A stretch of DNA of 44,499 nt, taken from the NCBI RefSeq assembly GCF_001949145.1, contig NW_019091473.1, positions 861,359-905,857 of the forward strand, given 5' to 3'. This document shows positions 19,300 to 31,567 of the stretch, piece by piece. The translations under genes were made by a program, and so were the position numbers. The stretch is from Acanthaster planci (Eukaryota; Echinodermata; Asteroidea; Valvatida; Acanthasteridae). Position 1 is the stretch's first letter, and each line of letters opens with the position of its first letter. The notes under the pieces were generated by a model that searched no databases, had not been told where the DNA came from, and saw only the letters and a program-made list of their open reading frames with translations.

Positions 19300-21938
19300 T
19301 TTCCTGTAGTTTTCTCTTCCGGTTAAACCAGTGCGAAAGCAGCCTAAACCTGCGTCGTGCAGACAACACCCCTTCCAATATCCACACGCAGGCAGTATGA
19401 AGCAATACCCATAACCTTTGAAATGTGCGTGCTTAAAAATATTTGATGAACAGACTGCGAGTCTACTGCGGGCTTTAGATCCCAGGACAAACAATACCTT
19501 GCATAATACATATTGCAAACAGCACACAGAAAAAAAAAGATTAAGTTTGCATTCCCGTCGATAGGCAGGTGAGGTACAGCCCTTATGGTACTCGGTGGCA
19601 CAAAGAAGCTGACCTTGGGGTCAACGAAATGACTTTGCTAATGGTTCACTTCCCACATAGTAACAACTTATGTTACTCATTTCAACTACATGGATTATTT
19701 GTGCACGTATATTAAAAAGTCCATGGCAATGGAAGTACAGAGGGTCTACTAGCTAATGCGTATAAACCTGTACTCAGTACACGCAATTGCATCAAAGTGT
19801 TCACCATCTCTAGAAATAGCCTGGCAGCCCAACAAACCTTCCTCATCTCCTACCCAGCGGAGGCAGAAAGGCTTTGAGAGGGGGAGATCTTATGGCCCAA
19901 TCATTTTTTTGGGGGGGGGGGGGGTTGATGGGCCAATTTAATTCGTACCTCCAATGGCATAGCAGAAAGTGGAGGGGGAGATACCTTTTTTCAAGGGTGG
20001 GGGCAACCCTCCCCCTAGTCTTGGTTCCAGGACCTTCACATCGTAGTATGAATAGAAGATCTTGGAACCAAGACTACCTTTCCCCGCACTTTCCGAGTTT
20101 AAAATTTAGAACTTGGGGAACTACAATATAAACAATGCATCAATTTGAAATCGAGTTCGAGTTAGCTCTACAGAGATAGCCTCATATTTCAGCGCGAATT
20201 TCGATGCAGTGTGAATCGTCAGAATACACGAATGGATCACAGGAGTGCGAACAAAGTCGCTAAAATTTGTACGTTCATCCCAAATTAATTTGAAAGTACT
20301 CCTGACGAACTTAAGCAGCGAAAATGATATAAACGCTATGTTACATATTATAGCCTATAGTCCATAATCCCTTGGGCTTTCTGTGAACTACTTGACTTTG
20401 TTTAAATACTAGTAGCTATATAATACACGGAGACACTTCTTTAAATTAACGAAGTGCTCATGGCGCAGAGACACAATTTTGTTACTATACAAATATGAAA
20501 GGAGAAAATGATGGATAAATATGATATCACGAGGCAAAAGGTAGCAAAAAATACCCACGTTAAGCCACTGCTTCAAAAGGTCCTCTGAGTGCATATGAAA
20601 ATTCTTGAAATGGGAATGATCTGGAACTTTTGCAGTTAAATCCATAGCAGATATCCATGGCTCAACTCCCATGATTCATAGCTTATGCTGTAAAATTCTT
20701 AAGTGATGGGTGCAATCCCTTGACCCCACTATTTGTTTTAATGATGCATGATCAAAAATACGGAGGAAGATGAAAAGTGTGATAATGTAAAAATTTTCCA
20801 GGTCTTGCATCTAAAGAAAATAGAAATGGTTCTGAACAAAATATCACGTTTCCCTGAAGAAAGGTATCAACTTACCCCTTCTGACACATAAAAACAATCT
20901 TTATGTGAAAGATTTCTATTTACCTTTAAAAATATTTTAACATAAAACATTTCTGTTTCCTTTGTGCTTTACCAGTTTAGCGAAAGGCCATTTTTATGCT
21001 ACTGACATATAGCTACAATTATTTGATATTGATCAAAGTGTGAAATGAGCACTGTGTGTTCAAACTCTCCTTACAAAAGACTCTGCCTTGAAAGAGATCT
21101 GACGAAAACAGAGACTGGTCCTCTTTGTCCGATGGTCTGAAATTGCGTCAGTGAAAAATATACCAATTTGACGATCTCAGGTCTGACCGCTCATTCATTG
21201 TTAATTATAAAACTTTTCTTACAAAATGAGCGCACAAGAAGTGACTGGAATACATCAAAAATGTCATCAAGAGAGAAAGAGATGATCAATCATTCAACTA
21301 AAAAAATCAGAAAGCTGCGGCCTTTAATTGGGAGGGCTAATGGCACGTTGATTCTGATCAACTTGATCAGAAGTGCAAGTTGATGTTTGTTGATTCAGAC
21401 TTAGCCATCAAATCAACACAGAGAAACAGGCCGATGTATTTTTAAAGTAGCACTCAGGTTTTTCAAAGTTCAGCATTTTCCAAGTTAATTTTTTGAACAA
21501 CGGTTTATGGGTGATTGACTTAAACATATGAGCCAAATTTAGAAGATATTTGGGACCTCATTTTATGAAGACAACAGTGACATTGCTGATGGAAAGAGAA
21601 AAAATAAAGTTGGATAATTTTCATTCTACAGTTTTCTCCTAGAAACGGTTCTCCATCTGGCAGGAAACTGTAAGACTTTGTCGTCGGTGCATTTCCAGGA
21701 TAGTCTATTAAAGACTGATCCAGCAATTCATGCAAGCCTTGCAGTCGAAGCTGACAAACTTCAATGAGATGCTGGTGACCACCGCATGAGCACACGCAAG
21801 CCCATTCTTGTGCTAACATAATACGCTGTAAGTCAAAACACAGGACGCTGGGAATTTCCAGGAGAGAGTTGTATATGTGGGATAGCCCATAGTCCCTTTC
21901 ATTTAGCACAAGTCTGTGTCCGTTGGATACCGTGGGTG
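19300..21938. other. Spacer between esterase 5' end and NIP7 3' end
   Basis: It contains the presumed esterase promoter and 5' UTR (19300 upward), with no clear TATA box found. There is a run of about 14 G near 19911-19924 and an inverted repeat at 20016-20076. A short perfect palindrome, TTCTGATCAA-C-TTGATCAGAA, lies at 21352-21372. The stretch next to 21938 is the NIP7 3' UTR. The 129-codon - strand frame at 21520-21909 has no recognisable features and overlaps that UTR. Confidence 0.45.
20016..20076. repeat. Inverted repeat, ~20-bp arms
   Basis: TAGTCTTGGTTCCAGGACCT at the left pairs with AGATCTTGGAACCAAGACTA at the right with few mismatches, around a 20-base centre. No coding. Confidence 0.7.
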
Positions 21939-24900
21939 TCAGACAAGAGTGTCCTCATTCCGGAGGTACTGTCCAATGTCGGCTTGGTGGAAGACGACAA
22001 TCGTCGTTGGGTCTGCGTGCCGGCACTCCTGGGTTGACTTGGCTGCTACCCCAAAGCCCTGTAGGAAACACACCAGGAAACATGATCTCTGTGACAAACA
22101 GCTATAAACCTGGGGTCTACTTGTGGCACCTCCGTTGCCTCTGAAAGCCACTCTGTCACAACCCTTCTGTCTCCTCTTTCCACAACAGAATACAGAGAGC
22201 AAAATGCTTTACCTTTCAAGCATACAATAGATGTCATTTCTAATGGTACTTGGCAGTGAAGAGCTGTGTGTTAACAGACTTTGCTACTCTTCTCGGTGTC
22301 AATTTGTCTTTTACTGTTCACACTGTTATATCTATACACATACATCTACGTGTACTTGTCGTTTTCCTTAATCAACACGTGGAATTCTTAAGGGTAGGAA
22401 GGGAATCTGGAGAGAGTTCAAGTGACTACACTCTATCCCTTTTCTTGATTTCCTATCCCTCCTGCACTTGTTGCTTTGAACAATTGAAATATTTGGTTTG
22501 CGGGTGCAGAACCCAGTATGAGGTGGTAGAGAGGCTTTGGGTGGTGCCCATCTTGAAGGGCAGTTCCTTTGTTCCACAGAAAAACCTCCTTTGTGCATAC
22601 ACTGTGAAAAGCACAAGCCTGTAAAATGGCAGCCATGCAAACCCTCTACAGAGAATGAAATTAATACACATTCTACAAGCCATGTCATACATTCACAATG
22701 GAACTTTATGATGAGAAAAAACTGCCTTCAAAGAGCAAGTAACAAGTAGAGTCGCTGGGGTCAATTTTACCAATTCGTCTTCACATTGTAAGAAAATAAC
22801 TCAGTCAACATCCCTTACAATGTGCGATGACATTCAAAGGGATGTGTCCCCTGATCCCAAGGACGATGCAGTGTGCACATGTTGTGACAACGTTTCTTAC
22901 CAACGGGATATCACTCATGGAGTAGACCACCACTCCCTGGTACCGTCCGGCATTCTCTGTGATCCGCCCCAGGCCGGACTTCAAGATGTGATTGCCGTAC
23001 AAGAACGACTGCTCCGAGCCTGGCTTCACCCACACCTTGTACTACATGGAAGAATCAGCAGAGAAATGTAGAAGTAAAGCAGTAAACCCTGAAAGGGATG
23101 AGCTTTTCCAGACCAAGAACTCAGCTGTCTCATGCCGTATCTTATGGAAACTTGGCATGCATGTGAAGACATTATGTGTACATGTACGTCTGTAAAGCTT
23201 CAATTCAATCTGACGCTGAGAGTTTTTCCTGTGGTCCTATGAAGCTCCTGCCCTCCCCCCATGTTGGGAGGTGTGCACTGAGCATGTCAGTGGGAAAGGT
23301 TGGCAATTTTGGCTGATATGTCTAGGAAGAATGGGTGTGTCATCTTCGGCTTTTATCCCATTAGCATCCCCAAGCCCTTGCCAGTTTTAAGCTACATGGG
23401 CCATTTTCCAATGCTCAATTTTGGCTCCATCTCAGGTTTCAACTTTTTTTTTACTAGCTGACTTTGAAGCTGTAAGCGCAGTAATCAGTCTAATAGTGCC
23501 ACAGAACATCAAATAAGACGCAAGAAAGCCAAAAATTACAGAAGTACAATGTAATTTAAATGCTTCAGGCCCACAATCGGGGATTACTTTTGGGAACGAA
23601 GCCTGAGAGGGAGACAAAGTTGAGTATTGGAAAACGGCCATGTAGTAATATAAAACCACTCCTTCACACTTTTAATCCATTACCATAGCTGACATCATAA
23701 ATACACTGATGACACATGCACAGGTAAACGCATCTGAGGAGATTCAATGCTATCACAAATGTACATGTTCATGTACCTTTGCATACGGAGCCAGAAAATC
23801 TAAAGCTGTGATGTGGAGGTGAAACTTCATGGTCTTTGTGAGCTTCCCAAAACAGGTGCCCATGCTGACTAGCTGCTTCCTACTCACACTGGCTGCTCGC
23901 TTCATGATGTCTTGGCTGCCAAGAAATAAGTACATACATGAACAGAAGCATCTCGGCATTTTTAATGGATAATTGAATGGATCATTGTCGCCAAATAATA
24001 TTTGTAAAGACCTGAGACAGTTCAGGATTTCCAACTGGTTGAGTCACATGATAAAGCACCAGCTGGATGTGACACCTCTGACACGGTACATGTATGCCCC
24101 ATGCATGCGCTAATCTCCATATAAGCAGATTACGACATGTAACACTGTACCCATAAGGAGCACATGCATGTAGCATGGCTGGATGGGTGTTGGATTATAT
24201 GAAAATGAAAATCTGGAAAAAATTGGAAATTTGCAAGTTCTGAAACTTGTTCTTACATGTACTTTGCCACTCAAAGGGTATTTACAAAGTCTTACAAAGC
24301 GCCTCAGGAGAATGGAGCTGATAATGTCCTTTGCCTACAGCATTATCAGCGTCCTTTCCCTGATCTAGTCACGAACAAATGTTTAAAGCTAGCGGAGCAT
24401 ATACCGCACATGTACATGAATCTATTCTCTTAATATACATGTTGCCCATTTATACACTAAATGAAACTTCATTCATGTGCTTGCTTGCCTATTGCCATAT
24501 ACTTACACAACAATAAATTGCCAAAGGAAATTCAATTTACAATAGCGGTGTTAAAAAAAATCTAGAGATTTTCTGTGCACAAATCAGTGCAACATTGAGG
24601 CTCGGTGCCTTGGATGACATCATAGTTTGCTCATGAATATGCAAATGTACATTAGCATAAAAACTAAAAAAGCTCCAAAATATGGGTTAATATTGCAGAA
24701 CAAAAATTTAAAATCAGGTAAATTGAAACCCGGAGGTGCAATTTCAAGGGTTTTATTACAATTTAGTAAAATATTTCTATTTCATGGTCCCTTTAAACCT
24801 GAGGTGCATGTATGCCCGGTACGGAAAGAAATGACAATCTATTGGCCGAAGAGGTACTCAATGCTTGTAAATGTACATGTATACCAATGAAGCACCCTGA

Positions 24901-27777
24901 GATGCTTGGTTGTGGCAAACATACAAGTGTATTGGTTGCTTGAGTGCAGCATGTTTGCTGCCACCAAAAAACCTTGAAACTCTCACTATGGATGGGCATA
25001 GTGGCAATGAGGCATGCTTCATAATTCTGGTCACTGGAGTAATTTTTTTTCAGAAGTCTGGAGATTTGGCACTCTTGACACTGTGTGCGCAAGTCCCAAA
25101 ACTTAAGGTAGTGAATGTAATGCTATGCAGGACAGGGAAATAAACTGGCATCTGTCTACGTAAAAGCCTTCAGAACTGCAGAAATTTAGAGTGAAAATAG
25201 AACTTCTTGTGCTTACTTAGTCTGTAATATTACCCATTCTCTCAAAAGTTGGGCCATAAGACTAAAATCTTGGACAAGTAACAGTCTAGTCTTCAGCTTT
25301 GATTTGAAATCTTTTGGCTTCACTGTCACATGTCAAATGTTGAAGAAACCAATGAGGAAGGAACACAAAACTTCCCTTTAACATGTTTAAATTTTGAGCC
25401 AAGACCTTCTAGTTGGCAGGTGAACTACTAAAGGCCTTGTCTTTGGTCCATCAGTTTGGAGAATTCCAACGGCTAAACAATGAGTAAAGTTGGCACAAAT
25501 TAGTCTACATTCTGGTCTGCACTCACAGTCTCCAGGAGTCACTAGATGTCAACTTACCTGACATAGTAGATTCGTTCCTTGTGTAACCTAAAACAGTACG
25601 CACCATCTGGTCTGTCAATCAACAGCCTGATGTTCTCCCCAATACTGAAACACAGAAGAACAAACGGCATCAGGAATATCTGATGCTAAACAATTCTCAA
25701 TAGTCAACTGCCATAAATAATAAAAAGCAACTGTAATTATTTGTATTTCAAATTTACATTTCATGATGACATTAGGAACATTTGACTATGAACTGGTTCT
25801 TGATTGTAAATAGATTCATGTGGAAGCCACTTTTAAATATCTTGTTCCCTGAAACTATCATATTTAGTGTGATCTAATACAGGATGGTGCCAGACTATTT
25901 GGGGTTTCAAAATTTGCTTATGAATGATTATAAAGATGAATGAAGAAATTGACTGGAGCGGGATTTGAACCTGCGGCCTTTGGCCCTTAAACCTGCTGGG
26001 GGGGTGCTAGTCAGAAGCCATTAAACCTGAAACACCATATAGCCAGGGATCACACCGAATTACACAATACAACCTGCGAAGTGGTGAACAGGGATCACTC
26101 AAAGAGGATAGGGCTTTCAATGCAAATTAAAATAACAAAAACAGCTTAAGAGACACTACAGAGACACCAGCAACACATAATATCTTTTGCTATTTTACTC
26201 AAGTATGGCACTGAACACGTGCAGTGCCTTAGGAAATTTGGGAAATTTATCCTGTGGACGTTTGGTTCAACTGTCTAGGTAAAAAAAGCAATGTAACTCC
26301 AAAGCCATGAATCAGGAAAATAAAATGAAGTACATATACATGTATCCTTTTAAGAAATTGATGGAACAATGGAGGGTTTTCACTGCGTGTTCATTATTGC
26401 TGTGTGACAAGCTTGGCCATTGGCGAGATGCATGTGCAATGTGATTAACACAAATGGCACGAACGGTGCGAAACGAGAGATTGGTGAGTAAAAATCTCAG
26501 ATTTTTCAAAAACTACTTGGTTTCATTACGGTCTGAAACCTCTGTTACACCAGCAAGACCATTTTAAAGAGCTATAGGAAAGAGTTCTACAGTATACATG
26601 TATATACATACGGACGCGGCTTGACACCCTGCATATAAACCCTAAGCGACTGGTCTGAAAAATTCTAAGTTTTTTCAAAGCAAACAACTTGGGTTTTTCC
26701 CCCCTAAAATGCCAGATTGAACTTTCTGGACATGTTTTGCTTTCCATGTATGGAACTCTTCCTGAGCTACAATGTAGGCCTACCTCACAGTTGCTCTCAT
26801 GGGAAAATTTGATAGAAAAGTGGAGTTTGCATTGCCGGATCATTACCGCAAAAGCTCCATTCAAATAACACATCTATGCATTACGACCCCATTTAAACAA
26901 CCACAGGGTCACAAGTGACTTGGAGTTCTTCAAGTAGGCTACATGAAGTACGCCTAGGCCTAGGCATGCTAGGCCTGGGCTGCGGCCATCACCTGCTCTT
27001 TTTGCCACTGCATTGTTTCTAACACCACTCACTAAACACGTACTATTTTATACTTGGGAACCCCCCTGCTTTTTGTCATTTTATTCTTGCAAAACTGGTA
27101 CATGTAAGTCCCCCCAAGGTACAAAGGTAACACTCTCTCTATTGCACTGAACCTATTTTCGGAAATTTCAAATGGCAAGTTGTGAGAAAATGTGACATTC
27201 TCACTGATAAACCAGCTGTGCAAATTTGAATTTACCATGACCAGATGACTCGTGTTAAAACACTCACAGTTGCTCCTGTTATTTTCCCCTGAAATGCAAA
27301 GCACTGCCCTTTGTTTACATCAACTGTACAATTATTGAGCATGCAGTTGACCATGATCCAACACATCGGTCATCTACCAAGGACAAGGTGTATACAAAAG
27401 TTAAAATGCAGGCCCTAGGTCATGTACATGTATGTACATATAGGTCTCCCTTCTGTCAACGGGGTCACCAAATTTACAATAGTGTAGGCCCATACAATAG
27501 TATAGTGGATCATGAGTAGGATGTGTGGATTGAGCATTGTCTGATTATACTACATGTATAGTATTCAAAAACAATACTCATGTTAGGCATTGTAAGGTGC
27601 ACGCCATAAAACTGGTTTAGGCTAGTAATATTTATAAGACGTATATTTCCGATACCGTAGACTAGACCTGGAATGGAGACATGGAGGCTAGAAGTTGCAG
27701 TTTAATTTCTCTTAAACTTACTACTTTGACAGCTTCTCAAAAACAAGCTTAGTTTCCTCCTCCGTCAGTGGTCTCAT
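21939..27777 (-). CDS. NIP7: NIP7, 60S ribosome biogenesis factor with PUA domain, five exons
   Basis: Nucleolar and nuclear factor needed for pre-rRNA processing and large-subunit assembly; it binds RNA through a C-terminal PUA domain. Exons, 5' to 3' on the - strand: 27777-27722, 25644-25558, 23915-23777, 23035-22901, 22058-21939. GT/AG sites and phases all agree, giving 178 aa against 180 in human. Seen: the conserved start [30 protein letters not shown]; the block [20 protein letters not shown] then LDFLAPYAK; the PUA domain from about residue 94 with [43 protein letters not shown]; and the C-terminal [17 protein letters not shown]. Conservation is very high, so identity is secure. Intron 1 carries a SINE-like fragment, and a TGTACATG array lies 300-460 bases upstream of the start. 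It is probably a housekeeping gene. Confidence 0.97.
22546..22650. repeat. Dispersed repeat, copy 2 (pair at 17553-17669)
   Basis: Partner of 17553-17669, same orientation, with the matching words listed there. It lies in the last NIP7 intron. The overlapping 124- and 106-codon frames are products of this repeat and not genes. Confidence 0.5.
25925..26060 (-). mobile_element. tRNA-derived SINE-like fragment
   Basis: On the - strand GCAGGTTCAAATCCCGCTCC matches a tRNA T-arm (B box, GGTTCAAATCC). It is preceded by GGGCCAAAGGCCG and followed by an AT-rich tail with TTCATTCATC. No full cloverleaf or clear A box was found, so it is not a working tRNA gene. It lies in NIP7 intron 1. Confidence 0.5.
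26946..26982. repeat. AGGCCT-rich cluster
   Basis: Several overlapping AGGCCT/TAGGCC words occur within about 35 bases in NIP7 intron 1. The same word is scattered through the window. Low complexity; no function can be assigned. Confidence 0.6.
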
Positions 27778-28084
27778 TTTATATCTTCACCCAAAATCGG
27801 CAGCCTTAAAATTAGGTACAGCCACACAAAATTTTTCACGTGTTACATGATGTGTACTGACCGCATGCGCGACAGATAAAGGCAGTATCACAACTGGGAA
27901 GGGTACTTGCGCCTAGTGAACTATGAATTATGCAGTACATATACAGTATGTCTCAATATTATGCAGACTCCATAAAGACAAATGAAAGCCATGTTTGATT
28001 CAATATAATATTGAGTTATCTGAATATTACCAGTGGATCACCTACTGGTTATACAGTATGTGTTTGCCAAGACCGCCACGTGCA

Positions 28085-28240
28085 CAAGTCAGGGTACATA
28101 TGTACATGTACAACCTGTACATGTACTGTACATGTACAGTACATGACATGTACATTGTTCATGTACATGGACATGTACGTAGATGTACATGTCATTGTAC
28201 ATGTGCATGCCGGCATGCCATGTACATGTACAATTACGCT
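28085..28240. repeat. Dense TGTACATG palindrome array
   Basis: More than ten TGTACA or TACATG words, many overlapping as TGTACATGTACA, fill about 150 bases. The stretch reads as open frame on both strands (Tyr/Met/Cys/Thr/Val/His-rich) only because the unit is self-complementary. It sits 300-460 bases upstream of the NIP7 start codon. Smaller patches of the same word occur at 237-312 and 34797-34817. Confidence 0.8.
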
Positions 28241-30763
28241 GTTAATTTCAAACGTGCGTAACACCCAGGATCGCAAATTGATTTAAAGGTGTTACATGTA
28301 TAATATTATATATTTCTGGAAGTGACACCAATTAAGGATATGGGCGATTCCTCAAAAGCGCCCTAGGCAATGTAGCCTAGGCATAGGAGACAATTAAAAG
28401 TGCCAGTTGCAGTTTTAGAGGTGGGAGGAAAACTTGAACCCCAGAGGAATATTCTGGGTAAAACCCACGGAATCAGGTAGGGACTGAAAACTCAATCCAC
28501 ATGTGGCCCTGGCCGGGATTATATGATATTCATCACTCAGAATTAATTACGAGATAGAGGCCACGATCTACTTCTCGTTATTATTTTGCAAGGTAAAAAG
28601 TAAGGCTTATTCTTCAAGTTAAATGACAAAGATCATGGCAAGCACATATTACAAGTATATTTGTAGCGGCCTTTTTACTTAAGGTTGTTGAGGGGGAGCC
28701 GTGATCCCCTCTGCCGCACTGTACCGTAACTTAGGCTACTCAGAAGTACTGAATCACTAGAAAATGAGCCTATTTCTCACAATGTGACCTCCCTCAGAAA
28801 GTGTCGCACTTTGATAGAAAAGAATATGATCCGTATACGTTTTTGTTAGGGAATCGGTGCGGCATTTTGGGTCAAAATTATCACTAGGTCCCGTGCTCTG
28901 ATTATTTTTTAGAATCAGTGTTATAATTACTAGTTGATCACGGGGCTGAGAAAAAAGAGGGGCTCAAAATGATCGTATTTTGGGCAACCGTCATTAGCCT
29001 TGTTCATTATGGCATTTGCGCACTTTCCAACTTCTCGTATTATTTTGATTATGGTCAAGGCCTCAGTATTTCTGACAGTGGACGTAGACTGAGGCTGTGT
29101 GTACGTGATGGCTGCATCATGGGGGATCGAGGGGGAAAAGTGCAGGGATCGGATGAGATGAAAATTTGAAAAGTGGGGAGGTGGGACACAGACTGTATAT
29201 AGAGGTCTAAGTTCATGAGATTAATGCACATCTGTAATTACGTATTCAAATTTTAATCCAGGTTTTTGAGTGATGTATATTAATATAATTGAAGGAATTT
29301 TAGTCTTTGAATCGTGTTAAAAATTCTTCATATAGCCCTTCCTCCACCTCAAAATGTGTGCGTGGGGTACGGGTATATACTCCCATCCCCCGGGATTTAC
29401 GCCCGTGTTAATCAAATATATGCCCATGTTAACTTGTCTACAGCTAGGTCTAGGTCTTCGCTCCATTGGAAATGCGTGGAGACGCGCAGACAACAGACCT
29501 AGCCGTTGCTCTGGAAGCCCTTTTCGGACACGGCTTAGTGTACCGTACCTTAACTTACGCACAGTGCACACATTGTATGGCCACATACGGTGACGCCTGA
29601 TGACCCTGAGCGAAATACAAACTTAAATAAATTATCATAAGTATACCTTAGCGGTTGCGATACTGTACCTTCCTCGTCCGCTAATAAGTTTTTTTCTTTA
29701 ACAATATCTGCAAACATTTAACATTGTTTGTCAGTTTTGTTAAACATGCATCATGTTAAATATCAATTTAGTATATTTTTGTTTCAACTAAGGGCTTAAC
29801 ATACTTATGGGTTTTCTAGCTTAATTCTTTAATGTTGTTGTCCAGGGCAAGAGAGGCCTTTGACCTTTGCACGACCGTTTCTAAGCAACAGCCGATTGTT
29901 GACTCACTTACTATGTACGTGTACATAACTTGTACGGCGCTTGCTGGCCTTTGTGATCAGACTCGCTATCAATGTTGTGGATTAAATTTCTCAATCACTT
30001 TGTTTGCATTACGCCTCGTTTTACTTAAAGCAGGTTCAAGTTACCACATTATGGATACGGTAAGGGAAACATTATCCGATAATTATCACGAAGAATTTAT
30101 GAAGTGTGAAGCCCCATAGTCGCGAGGTTTTTTTTACTTCACCTGCCTCCAAGCGTGGCCGGCCAGCTGTACCGCACAGTTCCTGTACTACACCGTTTAC
30201 CCGCGCGGAAGTCCTCTTTATCACGACTTTTGCACTTACATTGATACGCTTTCATTGGTATCCCAGAAAAGCCTTAAAAAGTTAAGAGACGTACTCCTTG
30301 CTTTAGTTGCAAGGATGCAATTTTTGCTCCTTGATTTTTTTTTTGCAAACAACTTCAGAAACCCGGAAGTGCTTCCAAGACTTGTATTATAAACAAATGG
30401 GTCTGTGCAGGATGTTGGAGGTGCTTTTATAGCATACCCCAAAAAATTTGAAAAAAAAATGAAATATATGTTAAAAAACCAAAAACAGTAGGGTCCTTTG
30501 TTTTCCGTAGGATTGATCTTTGCATGTAGGGTTTACTTGTGTTTTGAATGAATGTACCGGTCGGCAGGTAGGCCAAGTGTGTTAGGCCAGTATTGAAATG
30601 CTCAGTATGTTTATTGTTTATATAAATTTGATTTGATGCCCTCAGCATGCTTAAGGCTTCAGACAGTGTGCATACAGGGAGATATATTTTAACAGTTTTG
30701 TCTGCATCTATGAATTCTAGTGGGAAGTTGTTCATCCCAGATTTTACTGTGAGCAAATTCACA

Positions 30764-30824
30764 ATTAACCCTAACACTCCTCAGTCCTCCAACAGGTGAA
30801 GGATTGAGGAGGGTTAGGGTTAAT
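30764..30824. repeat. Imperfect hairpin with TTAGGGTTA-type arms
   Basis: ATTAACCCTAACACTCCTCA pairs with TGAGGAGGGTTAGGGTTAAT after a loop of about seven bases; about 25 of 28 positions per arm match. The arms contain about one and a half telomere-like TTAGGG units, too few to call an interstitial telomere. Confidence 0.7.
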
Positions 30825-31567
30825 CCTGACTCAGTACAACTTAATCAAGTAACATTTTGCTTCAACTCGTAGTCTTGAATCTTTCAACGTTTTCTCCTGT
30901 GCAGGTCTGCACGACACCACTAACTTAATGCCAATTCCATGCTCCTTTGTCAAAGCACAGTTACGAGGCTCTGTACCTACTTCAGTCTTAACTAAAGACC
31001 TCTAGAGCCTTCTTAGAATGAGAGGTTAAACTCACACTGGGGCTCATCAATTACTGCATGCATGTATCTGCAGAGTCTACTTTGCAACAGGGCAAGTAAG
31101 AACAAAAATGTTATGCTCAGTTGGATTTTTGAAAAGAGGAGGAACTTAAGAGGGGCTTTCCATTTTTTTCCTTCTTTTCAAGATAATGGTCATTCTTTTT
31201 GAAATTCCAACAACTTTCTATTAATCAGAGATACCAAAAGGAAAAAGACATGTTGGACAAGAGAATTGAACACGTTTGATGAGGGACTGTATGTACATGT
31301 ATAGTTTGTTGTTTTCACCAAAAATACTTCCATGGGCATGGGTTCAATTTCCAGCTCCAGCCAAGTTCATGTAGTTGGCTGTATTCATCACATGTTTGGA
31401 AATAACAGGCTGATGTCGATGAGTGATCGAGTCCAAAGCTTTTGTTTCACTTTGCCATATTGGGTTTTCTCAGAAATGTACTTATTTTGTGTTGTCTTAT
31501 TTTTTGTCTTGACATTTACAGCTAGACGATTACACTTGTTAGAAAAGAGTAAAGTGGCTTTTGGAGG

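Larger units (their letters stand above)
27778..31521. other. Divergent spacer between NIP7 and the Ser-rich gene
   Basis: It should hold the NIP7 promoter and, near its far end, one or more non-coding 5' exons of the + strand gene that begins coding at 31568. It contains the TGTACATG array (28085-28240) and a hairpin at 30764-30824. The 95-codon frame at 29832-30119 lacks any recognisable feature. No protein motif was found. Confidence 0.45.

Noticed and set aside
22250-22692. Overlapping frames of 79-124 codons on both strands
   Set aside because: They fall in a NIP7 intron on a dispersed repeat that has a second copy at 17553-17669.
25950-26010. Possible functional tRNA gene on the - strand
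   Set aside because: Only the T-arm-like part is convincing. No complete cloverleaf or A box could be folded, so it is treated as SINE-derived.
28011-28286. Long overlapping open frames on both strands rich in Cys/Thr/Val/His
   Set aside because: Translation of a self-complementary TGTACATG array; not a protein.
29832-30119. 95-codon + strand frame ending near a possible exon ATGGATACG|GTAAGG
   Set aside because: The donor-like site is attractive, but splicing it to the 31522 exon meets a stop at once, so no coding link to the Ser-rich gene can be supported.
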